Source of the DNA: Lepisosteus oculatus
Taxonomy: Eukaryota > Chordata > Actinopteri > Semionotiformes > Lepisosteidae
Assembly: GCF_040954835.1 (NCBI RefSeq)
Contig: NC_090706.1
Location: 27,971,148 to 28,035,147, forward strand
Length of the DNA: 64,000 nt
Direction: 5' to 3'
This document shows, piece after piece, positions 1 to 11,300 of the stretch (position 1 is its first letter; each line of letters begins with the position of its first letter). Both the position numbers and the translations under genes were made by a program. Below the pieces are notes generated by a model. The model searched no databases. It had not been told where the DNA came from and saw only the letters and a program-made list of their open reading frames with translations.

Positions 1-1219
1 ATGATCAGGGTTCGGAAGAGCTGTGTCACGATGAGAACTCTGTGCCTCTGCTTCTGCCTGACAGCTATTAGATGTTTAGCTCCCCTAGAGCAGATGTGAC
101 CTTGGGTTTTGCACGTGGTTATGAAGGACAGACCCCTGCCCATGGAGTGTTTTGAGGTTTTGGTAAATGGAAGAGATCCAGGTCTCTTCAAAGCACCACT
201 GGAGGCTCTTTCTTTAGGGCTATAGGTCCTTTTTTTCCATGTGTGGAGGCAGCTTTCCAAAACCACACGCAATCCAGCAATCCAGCACACACACACACAA
301 TAGATCTGAAGAGGCACGTGTGTGCTGCGACGTGCCAACGGCAGCACTACTGCATGCCAAGACGCATTGCTACTGTGCTCAGCAGGAGTGGAGAGAATGT
401 TTGTTTTGTTGGGATTTTTTTTCAATTTGCATCCTCACTTGATTTATTTCCTGGGAAGGAAACAACCTGTGAATTCCGCCTGTAGGAAAAGGGGGCATGC
501 TCTGCTTTCTTGTGGTTCTTTCCCTGTTAATAATAGCTGGATCCTTTGGCATGGCTTGTATTTGTTTAACAAACAATGCTAAAGTTGCTGTCAATATATC
601 GAACTGAGTCACAGCAGGCTGCATCATTTTTTTTTTACTTGCATTTTTTTACACTGGGCCAAGATTGACCCTTACATAATGCGTGCTTAGAAATCAATAT
701 AAATAAAACTGCAGGGATGATGAATTTTGATGTAGACCAGGAAGGCCATTTTGTCTAAATGAGCTGTCAAAAACTGTTCTGAGATTCTTAACGGGCGCAT
801 TTTCTGATGCCTGAGGATACAGTTCTGAAATAATACACATTGCTAATCTGATTTGCATCAGAACACGTGATGCACGTGCACTGTGTTCTCCAGACCATAC
901 AGTACCTCACTCCATCCCATTTGTTAACAGTCAGCTAAGACTGTAGCTACAATCCAGAGTAATAGGTCCCTATCTTATAATCAGGAAAATTCTGATTATA
1001 ATTACACGTGCCATCATCTACAGACATAGAATTAAGAAAATATCCCAGCAGAAGGGCGTACAATGACAACTTCATCTGGGTAAGTCGTGACTTGACAGAA
1101 ATCTGACTTGTAAATGTGTAAGTTGTGAAGAGGGCGTATAATCTTTAGTGTGTAGGAGAGGCAGTGTGTTCAGGGGGTGTTGCTGTGGTTAAGATGTCAC
1201 AGGATGGATCAGACCTGTC

Positions 1220-1410
1220 TCCTCCACCTGTAGGCTCTCTGGAGACACGCTGTTCAGGTTAGTTAAACATGTGTGTCCATGCCCTCTCATGGACCGATGT
1301 CCCATCCATGGTGTAGCTCTGCCTTGTGCCCTGTGCCTGCCAGGTTTGCCTATGGCTCACTGCAACCCTCTTGGGATAAAGTGGTTACTGAAAACGGGTG
1401 GATGTTGTGA
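1220..1410 (+). repeat. Dispersed fish repeat (family A), 5'-truncated
   Basis: Matches the 3' half of the copies at about 16500-16810 and 17520-17840: the tract around ATGGACCGATGTCCCATCCA, the GCCTTGTGCCC segment and the ending GGATAAAGTGGTTACTGAAAA. The family is common in fish genomes; its class is not clear from these fragments. Confidence 0.6.
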
Positions 1411-1516
1411 AACATTTAAAATACAGTTAGATCAACACAGTTGTACTGCTGAATTGTAGTCAGGTGCCATTAAGACATGGAGAGGGAGTGATGGTGCATT
1501 CAGAAAATCTTCTGTA

Positions 1517-1920
1517 GAGATGCAGTGTCAGTGCCCATACTGTCAGCAACAGTGCAGGAAGTCTTCTATAGTGATGCACTGTCAGTGTTCATGCTCTGGG
1601 CAGGAGTGCAGGATGCACTGTCAGTGTTCATGCTCTGGGCAGGAGTGCAGGAAATCTTCTATAGTGATGCACTGTCAGTGTTCATGCTCTGGGCAGGAGT
1701 GCAGGATGCACTGTCAGTGTTCATGCTCTGGGCAGGAGTGCAGGAAATCGTCTATAGTGATGCACTGTCAGTGTTCATGCTCTGGGCAGGAGTGCAGGAT
1801 CCACTGTCAGTGTTCATGCTCTGGGCAGGAGTGCAGGAAATCTTCTATAGTGATGCACTGTCAGCGTTCATGCTCTGGACAGGAGTGCAGGAAGTCTTCT
1901 ATAGTTATGTACTGTGTTCA
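1517..1920. repeat. Minisatellite with alternating 39- and 54-bp units
   Basis: The core ATGCACTGTCAGTGTTCATG recurs at 1574, 1613 and 1667 and onward, so spacing alternates 39, 54, 39, 54 (93-bp higher-order unit). The long form adds a 15-bp segment AAATCTTCTATAGTG. Both lengths are multiples of three, which keeps Cys/Gln-rich frames open by chance. Confidence 0.9.
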
Positions 1921-4900
1921 GGCTGTGGGCAAGAATCCGAAGAGACTCCCGGTCCACTCAGTTAGGAATGCAAGGCCAGATTCAAAGGGCTTCAATCTGA
2001 CCCCCTCCCACAGCCGTGGGAGTGAAGAGGACGCAGCCCCTCCCCGGCGGAGCCTACGCGGAGGTGGATCTCGAATCCCAGGCCGCTGCTCCTCCTTCCC
2101 CATGAGGCGCACTAGAGGTTAGCTGGCGTTCCTCTAAATCAGAGGCTGCCATGGCTGTACAGCGCGTGATCTTGTTAACGTGGCGAAGAAGAGTCACTAT
2201 TCTATTAAATTCATCTATAATAATCACATTTACGCTGCGGAGCCGAGTCTCTGACAGATGGTCCGCTTTTCCCATCAGACAGCTAGCCAGCGGCTGTCAC
2301 CCAGCGGGGCCAGTGAGTGATAGGACTGTACACTGAGGTGACTACCATGAACACCATTAAAAGAAGGCGCTCCACTGGTGTGTCCCCGTGTATTTATTAC
2401 AGCACGGAGCGCTTTTCAGCGATCATGGCTTTAATGAGTTATTCCTCTCTGCTGTGCTGTGTGCGCTACCCCCCTTCCACACAGGCAGCAGATCATTAAA
2501 GGCCTGGGGATTATAGCTCAAGAACCACGACGCATGTCTGAAACCGGCAGAAAATCCCATTCGGAGCGTGAAATATATGTGTGGAAGCAAACGTGAGGGG
2601 CATTTATCACACAGCGCAGGCAGAGATGGGGGGGGGGGGTGGATTGTCAGGGCTTGTGAAGTTGGCAGGGGGCAATAAGAATGCATCTGATTCTGCAGCG
2701 AGCCTGTTAACCCTCTATCTGCCTGCTCCTTTTTTTCTGCAGCCTGGTGGTGTGTTATTTTGTGACAGGTGGAGGAGGGGAGAGGGGAAGGAACATGTAT
2801 CGTTGTTCCATTGTTCCATGTTCCTGGAGAACTGGGTGCTCACCAGAGGAATGCGCAAGATCGGGGGCAGTTCTGCTCCGATGTAAAATTTGCTTCACGC
2901 TTCCCTAGGTACAGATGTCCCAGGGCTGGGACAGTGCTGTTTAAGGGTCGGTCTCTGATATGCTGACTCCTCCTCTGTTGCTGCTGTATGGGGTCTGGGG
3001 TCGGCTGGGAAGGGTCAGCGCGTCTGTAACCAATGGAATCGCTGACTGAGACCTGACCGCTGGCGAGCAGAGGGCAATAGGATTGCAGTGCAATCGCAGC
3101 AGACACACTTGGACAGTCGTATTCAATCTGCACACTTTCGTTTTGCAAGATTTCAGATGCAGAAAACACACTGACGGATTAACACACAGGAGACTGCGAT
3201 AAATGGCAAACCTGTAGAAATCATCAGTTAATCTAACACAACAAATTAGTCTCTGTCAAATTGCTTTGACAGAGACCGGTGTTTTCCTCCTGTGTTAGAG
3301 GACGTGCAGATATTTTGTAGTCCATGATAGTGTCTCTGAACCTCAGGTGAGACTTCTGGCTCCCAGTGACAGTGTATAACAATGTACTTCTTAAGACATG
3401 GCTTTGGAATTTTGTTTTCCAAGAAAACCCTGCTAGGATCACTTTGAGCAGAACTTATTCTTGGAGAGGTCTTGCTGATGTTTGAGTAAGCTGAGCCTGT
3501 GTGTGTGTGGTAGTGCCTGTGACCCACGAATCCAACACACCCCTGGCAGTAACAGGCTGATTGGCATCTGGGTTCTGTCTGCTCTCTGTTGCTGCCCATC
3601 TTCCAGAGAGAGCGATGAGGGTGAATTTCACAGGTAGCTGTTTGCTCACATGAGGCCAAGGAAAAGCACACTTGTGTTTCGCTTGCCAGAGGAACTGGAA
3701 CAGCAGAGAGGTTCTTGACACAAGCAGCGGCAGGTTATGTACTGTGAGAAATATGAGCTCTCTGCCCGGAGTGTATCGTACAGTATGTTCAAAGCAGATG
3801 TTATTCAAGGTGCCTTGCGCACACACACACAAAGGACAATCTCAGCTCAGCAGGGCACTGAAATAGCCCGGTGGCAGTTTTTTTTTTTTTATTAAAATAG
3901 AATGTAAAAAACTAACTTATTACTTAAAATGTCAATGCAGTAGCAGAAATTCTTGCATAAGTAATATGAATTTTGTGTGGCTATGCAGTAGGATTCCTCT
4001 GCCTTTCAGAATACTGTGCAAATCTTTGAGTGAATTTAAATTTCTTCCCACTGTCGCACTCTTTAAAGCCGTACCATTTAGAGTTTTAAACCCCTCATTT
4101 CAACTGAACAAATTTAAACAAAGCTGTTGAAATAAACCACTCCTGACATCGCAAATTGCTCTCGCCATGATCTGGGAAGACAATCTTTCTCCCTCTTAGC
4201 ATGCATTAAAAATCTAATTAGACATTTTAAAACCTTAAAAGCTTTTTACGTTCTCTTCTCTCTTTCCTCAATCCTAAAACTAATTTAAATGTGTCATGTT
4301 CTTGCAAATACGTGTCCCATATGTTAGGCGATAATGAACTAATCATATCGGCTGTGGTGTCCTGCTGATTTTAAAGAGGTGTCATTTCATCTTTAATCGA
4401 GAGGAACGTTTTAGGTACAAGCTGCAATTAAACAAAAATGCAAAGCAGGCTAGAGTGCACTGAGGGGACTAAGGTGCTGTCAGAAATTCCTACCACTTCC
4501 CAATGTTGTCCGTGTGAAAATAGAGATTTGGTCAGAGATTTGCATTGTAAGGTTATTTAGTAGCATTTAGTCCCATGAATCCAAGTGGATTAATATTGGA
4601 TTTTGGGGGGGTGGAAAGCAAAAATTGAGTCATATAAGGTGTGGTAGCCTGTCTTCTGCAGATTTCTCCGAGATTGCTGAGTTCATCAGCGGCTCTTATA
4701 ACGCACTCAGTGTAGTGTTGTATAAATATTGACACCTTGCATCCTAGATGATTGAGTTTATTAGATCTTCCACTTTCCAAGATGTTTGAGGGCATACCAT
4801 ACAGTATTAGTTTCTAATACTTTTCCATGCTTCAGATGGGGAATTAAAGCAAGTTGCGGACAGGCTGTGGTTATTAAAAATCACATTGCATTGTTCATAA

Positions 4901-5208
4901 GAATGCCACCTCGAGGCTTGAAATCTAGCCTCTTTAAATTCCACCTTTACTTGAACCTGCAAAGTCATTTCCTTATTTTTTCACATAATCTGCTATTCAG
5001 TAGGGCGGCCGGCACAGACTAGACTGCAGAACGTCACCCAGGCGTGTGCTAGCCTACTGTAGAGGCTGAAGAGTTTCCCCTCCTGTATTGAAAGCACTGA
5101 GAGAATCTTCTGGGTGAAAGAAGGGGTCAGTACCGTTGCGATAGGATAAGTAAAAAGTTCAGTGATCCACAGCTGCCCCCCTCCCCTCTCTGTCTCTCCG
5201 GCTCACAG

Positions 5209-5386
5209 GTGCCCGTTCTGCAGCCCATGGACCTCATGGTGGAGGCCACGCCCCGGAGGGTGTTCTCCAACGCCCACACGTATCACATCAACTCCATATC
5301 CGTCAACAGCGACTACGAGACCTACATGTCCGCCGACGACCTGAGGATCAACCTCTGGAACCTGGAGATCACTAACCGCAGCTTCA
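5209..5386 (+). CDS. PPP2R2B: PPP2R2B exon encoding [10 protein letters not shown] to LEITNRSF
   Basis: Acceptor at 5207-5208 after a pyrimidine-rich tract; donor GT at 5387-5388. It starts in phase 0 and ends one base into a codon; that base joins AC of the next exon to give Asn. It encodes a propeller strand pair including [14 protein letters not shown], a typical WD-type blade. The following intron of 2351 bp holds the 32-bp minisatellite. Confidence 0.95.
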
Positions 5387-8300
5387 GTATCCTCCTCGGT
5401 GGCCACACTCAGGGCCAGAGCATGATGGAGAGGCTACGAAGGGCAGCTCAGGCCTATGTTTTGCTCAACCCCCCCCCCCCCAAGAGAAACATGCTTGATT
5501 CCTCTTGATTCCTACTGGTGCCGATGGGCAGACTGGAAAGAGATCTCACTTTTGAAGTCAATGCACCATTAATTCCAATCTGACCACATGGATTAGAGCC
5601 GTGCCGTGGTTCCAGATTAAAAAAGAAGCGGTTATTATCTATTTATCTATGTACCCACTTCTTAAACATTGAAAATAGAGTCGTAAAGGTTTGGAGCAAC
5701 AATATATTCTTTTCTATGCTACCCAGAAATTTCTGTAACACAGTTGCAGTAGGATTCAAGAAATGGGCTCCAGGTTGTGGAGTGATGTAAGTGAGAGACA
5801 GTAGGCTTAACTAGCTCATTGGGTTGCCATTAGTTAATTGATTCAACGATCCAGCCTAGCTGTTTCTTGAAAAGCATCAGGGTTACACGCAGATGGACCG
5901 CATGTTCAACACTCCAGCAACCTTTCATGTAAAGAAGTGTCTCCTGTTCCAGGTTTTTAAAGGACTCCCCTAAACTCAGTCCTGTAGTTTCCACTTGTGA
6001 CAGTGATATATTTTTATAATGTGATGACTAACGCTGCACAACTCATTAGTAATGCATCGTTTAGAATACAATTTAAAACAACATTTTATTTAAATCCCAC
6101 TTTTATAAGTATGTAAACACCAACAAAGTGAAAGTGTGCAGTGCTTTCACTGTGGACACAGGGGATATTACACCAGCAGTCCTCTTCCTGTCTCTTAGCC
6201 ACACGCACATCTACACCACCGATCGTCATTGATTTCCACTTTGCAGGTTCTTGTAAATTAGGTAAAGTGTTTATCAATGATGCCTGAGGTTTAAATGCTA
6301 AAGGCATCCATATTGAGCATCAGGTTGAATCAACTGCTGTAAAAAGCCCATGGCAGAAAGATACAATTTCAGTGGTAATTCTCTGGATGCTGTTTAGCTG
6401 CTGAAAGATTGTCTTTTTTAAAAGGTGCTGCCATTTTCTGAGAGACTTTATGCTGCTCAATTCCGGCTAGCAATGGTTTCCTGATCTTTTCTCGGCTCGC
6501 TGTGTTATCCAGTCCTTAGATTATTCTGCTCTCAACAGAAGCAACTGAGACACACTGTAGGATAATTATCTATTATAATATGACATTATTAGGGCTGATT
6601 ATGGTCTTACAAAGACCATAGACTAGCTGTGCCCAAGGCTGTTGGAAGCCTCATTTACATTTGCATCAGGCATCCAAGGTGACGTCTTCATTGCTACCTC
6701 TGTAACATTCACTTTCATCTTCCTGTATACGATGTAGAACACATGGAACATGCAATATAAAGAAAAGTCACAATCTCAGATGAATAAGGCATGAATGTGC
6801 AATGGAGAACTATTATTAATACTTCATGAAGGTCCTGCTGTACGGTGACTGTGGTGAGCCGACGCCCTGCTGTACGGTGACTGTGGTGAGCCAAGGCCCT
6901 GCTGTGCCATGACTGTGGTGAGCGAAAGCCCTGCTGTACAGTGACTGTGGTGAGCCGAGGCCCTGCCGTACGGTGACTGTGGTGAGGGAAGGCCCTGCTG
7001 TACAGTGACTGTGGTGAGCCGAGGCCCTGCTGTGCCATGACTGTGGTGAGCCGAGGCCCTGCTGTACGGTGACTGTGGTGAGCGAAAGCCCTGCTGTACA
7101 GTGACTGTGGTGAGCCGAGGCCCTGCTGTATGGTGACTGTGGTGAGGGAAGGCCCTGCTGTACGGTGACTGTGGTGAGCCGAGGCCCTGCTGTACGGTGC
7201 CTGTGGTGAGCCGAGGCCCTGCTGTACGGTGCCTGTGGTGAGCCGAGGCCCTGCTGTACGGTGACTGTGGTGAGCCGAGGCCCTGCCGTACGGTGACTGT
7301 GGTGAGGGAAGGCCCTGCTGTACAGTGACTGTGGTGAGCCGACGCCCTGCTGTATGGTGACTGTGGTGAGGGAAGGCCCTGCTGTACAGTGACTGTGGTG
7401 AGCCGACGCCCTGCTGTATGGTGACTGTGGTGAGGGAAGGCCCTGCTGTACAGTGACTGTGGTGAGCCGACGCCCTGCTGTATGGTGACTGTGGTGAGGG
7501 AAGGCCCTGCTGTACAGTGACTGTGGTGAGCCGACGCCCTGCTGTATGGTGACTGTGGTGAGGGAAGGCCCTGCTGTACGGTGACTGTGGTGAGCCGAGG
7601 CCCTGCCGTACGGTGACTGTGGTGAGGGAAGGCCCTGCCATACGGTGACTGTTGTGAGGGAAAGCCCTGCTGTACAGCGCCTGTGTTTTGAAGTGTATTT
7701 CCCAGCAGCCTGTGTTTCCTGAGCCAGATACCCGCAGACATTGTGGACATCAAGCCGGCCAACATGGAGGAGCTGACGGAGGTGATCACAGCGGCCGAGT
7801 TTCACCCCAATCAGTGCAACACCTTCGTCTACAGCAGCAGCAAGGGCACCGTGCGCCTGTGCGACATGAGGGCCTCCGCGCTCTGTGACAAGCACTCCAA
7901 GTGTGAGTCCCCGTCCCCTCACCCACAAACTCACACTCCCGTCAGGGCAGGGCTGTGCAGTCTCCCGCTGCACACTCAAGCTCCCGCTGGAGAGTCGGAA
8001 CTGCGCTGGGAAAATAGTCCCACACCGAGACATGTTTTGGGAAAGCAGTGTACTGAAAATGCCTTTTCTTATCCTCCTCCACAACAAGGACAGTAGCAGC
8101 CATCTTGATCACTAAAATTGTGACATTGTCATAGACAGCCCCAAGGCTGGAGTGAGGAAGCCCCGTTGAATCTGCCCACCCCCAGAGCATTACAATATTA
8201 ATTTTATTGTCATTTTGACTCTTTATTATTTCATTCGGCCATTAAGAGAAAGGGAGGCTTTCTGCCCCTCTCGCTTAAGGACTATTACAAATGACAGGCT

Positions 8301-11300
8301 CTTCTGGCCCTTAGTCATTAATTGATCTGAAAGATCTCATCTACACACTTCTTAAAGGAAGGCAGGGAATCGGCTTCAACCACGCAGCTGAGTTGCTCGT
8401 TCCATTCCACCACAACCTTTTGTGTCAACTAGTGCCTCTGTCCTGACTGGAGGATCTCACCCAGCTGTCTCTTGGAAGGAGCTAGGGTATCGGCATCAAC
8501 AACAAGGCTGGGTAACACTCTTGCCACTCTTTGTGTAAAGGGGTGCCTCCCGTTCTCCATTTTAAATGTACTTCCACACAGTTTCCACCTGTGCTGTTTA
8601 ACTAACAGCATCTTGACCCAGGAAAACGTCAAGTATCCCAGCAGCCCGTGACACTTCCCTACGGACAAATGTATGAATACTACGTACAATACTGCATACT
8701 AAGTATAATACAGGACTTGGTTCACAGCTGAACTGCAGCAGGGCAGTGCATTACCCATTATGCACTCTGTTTAGTACTGGTTTTAGAAGAAAATTGCCTT
8801 TATCTCCAGTGACACTGCAGTGCTACAGCGTGACCTGCTCAGTAAGAGGCAGTACAATGCAGTGAGTGGTGACCCAGTGACCCAGTGCATGCTGGTTCAG
8901 TGGTTCCTGTGCATTTTAATGGATTCCATTAACAAAACGGCGAGACACTGCCTAGATGCTAGGGGTCAATTGCTCAAACATGTTCTGGCTTGCTGGCCTC
9001 ACTCCCCAACAAGTCTCCTGAGGTGGCTAATGAACTCATGGCCACCATGGAAAAAGGAGGTGCCTTCCCTAAATCACCCAGTAATAAAAAATGAGACTTG
9101 AAATGCACCACTCCCTGGGTGGCTGGGGGAGGAGGAGAGGGTGGGTTGTGGAGATAAAAGACTGCTTTTTACTGCTTTTGATTAAAGCTGTCAGTATATC
9201 TTACCTCCTCTTCAAATGTTAAAGAACCCCAAATATAACAGAAAATAACCCAATGTAATTTAGCTTAACAGATGACCAATTTCCAAATCCTAGTGTCTAT
9301 GGGGTTCTGGAGTTAATAAGGTTTTTTTTCTTTTTTTCTGTGATCAGATTTTATGCAGCAATGAGCCGAAAACTTTCAGGTAGTAAAACGGCAAACCCAC
9401 AAATGGTTTGATTCTGGAGAATCTTAGAAACATTTTTAATGGGCTTTACTGTGATTTATTGACATTGATTCAGGGAACTGTTTGCTCAGTGCTCCCTTTG
9501 TAGACTGTAGAAACCGACATTAGCATTTCAATTGAATTTCAAACACATTAGCAGCCCCGGAATGAAGCTGTGGTACTCATAAAATGGGTAAATATCATAC
9601 AAAACAAGCCAAGGATTTTTGAGATAACTAATTTAGAGACCAGATACAATATTTATTTTAACAGCATTGAAGGGTGATGCAATTTATGTTTATTTGTTCT
9701 CCATTATTGCAGATACAGCTATGCTACATAATTTTAGGATATACTGTACTTGATGTTCCATTGCTTAGAAACACCTGTCCGTAACACGCAATGACAAAGT
9801 TGCATGTTCAGCTAAAATTAAGCTGCTAGAATTTTCAGGTTCTGTCACTATGGGCCACACTAAACTGTGTGATGTTATTATTTGACATTATTAGCAGAGC
9901 TGTCAGATGTGTCAGTTTGCTTGCAGAGATGCCAGCACTCCAAACAGCATTTCTGCTTTGTTGAAGACTATGAAACGTTCACATTTTGTACACATTCCTT
10001 CAAGGGGAGAGAGTTGTGGAAATTCTGTGGTCCCTCCTGTCTCTGGGGCCGGGGGGCGGTCATGAGAGGGAGAAATGTATAGGACTAGATGAAGGGTTAG
10101 CAGAACTGGCACAGATACTGTACGCCAGTGGCACTTTTTCTGTGACACACACCACCACTCACTTTATAGACACTTCCTGTGGTGCTGCAGGGAGTATCAT
10201 TGTATGGAGGGAGGGTGCAAAATGAATGCTGCATAATGGGTTTTACGCTGTGTGTAAAGCACAATGGATTTAAACTTGTGGGCAGGAAAAATATTCCCCC
10301 CATTCTACTTCCTCTCTGCCACCTCTCAGAGGTTCTTTTTGTTGTTACAGAAAGCACCGTGCTGAAAGTTGGAAGTGCGCATATCCATATTAATGACACG
10401 CAGCCGCGCATTCACCCACGCTGCCGTGGGTCACCCCCCAGTGAGCGGCTTGTCTTGATAATGGTTCCGTCTTCTCTCCCGTGTCGCTCACAGTCTTCGA
10501 GGAGCCAGAGGACCCCAATAATAGGTCGTTTTTCTCCGAAATCATCTCCTCCATTTCGGACGTCAAGTTCAGCCACAGCGGGCGGTACCTGATGACGCGG
10601 GACTACCTCACAGCGAAGGTGTGGGACCTCAACATGGAGAGCAAACCTCTGGAGACCTACCAGGTGACTGCGCCCCTCTCCCTCTCTCCCTCCGGCAGAC
10701 AGGAAAGCCCCCCTCACGTGAGGCGTACAGAACAGAGTCATTACTGAGCGAAACCTGTGCTCTGAGGGCCATCTGCAGCTCTGTGACCACTAATTCACCC
10801 CTCCATATACCCAGTTAAATGCTGGGTTTGTCGCCAGTGCGATAAAGAAAGAACCCTAGCCCACAGACCCCTTAGCCCTCCTCCAGACAGTTTGAGCCAC
10901 TCTGAGGATTTGATAGAGACCCCTGCTGGCCAGGAAGAGCACTGCCGGTGTCTAAAGATACAGTTTAACAGACTAACGGGGGAAGGGTTGTCATTATTGC
11001 CGAATTAATGATTTGAACACATTAATACAATATATAAGAAAAAGATATATACTATATATGTGCTTTCTGGATCTTTTTTAACAATTACAGTCAACACAAT
11101 CATTGAAATTTGTGTGCCATTTTTATCATAAATATAGAAACTCTTTATATCATGTATAATGTATAATAATTTGCTAAAGCTTACAAAAAACAAACACACA
11201 TTGCAAGAAATTGACCTACCACTTATAGGGAGTCATATTCCAGGATTTTAAACCTATGTAGTATTTATTTTTAACTTGTTTCATTTTTGGTGCATTTCCC

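Larger units (their letters stand above)
1..5208 (+). other. PPP2R2B intron (left part), no exon seen
   Basis: I searched for the preceding B55 exons (those encoding the DKTVKLWKVSERDK and LKDEEGRLRDP region) and did not find them, so this is intron. It holds a fish repeat fragment (about 1220-1410), the 39/54-bp minisatellite (1517-1920), a G10 run near 2630 and short CA runs near 287 and 3820. Nothing else could be supported. Confidence 0.6.
5387..7737 (+). other. PPP2R2B intron with LINE fragment and minisatellite
   Basis: 2351-bp intron. It contains a minus-strand CR1-like fragment at about 5800-6010 and the 32-bp array at 6832-7690. No coding or RNA feature was recognised in the rest. 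Confidence 0.7.

Noticed and set aside
1520-2122. 200-aa Cys/Gln-rich open frame
   Set aside because: It is a by-product of tandem units whose lengths are multiples of three; there is no splice or codon evidence for a gene.
6715-8087. Overlapping minus-strand frames of 308, 423 and 321 aa
   Set aside because: A 32-bp repeat without stops keeps all three frames open and gives the same peptide period in each; this is minisatellite, not coding.
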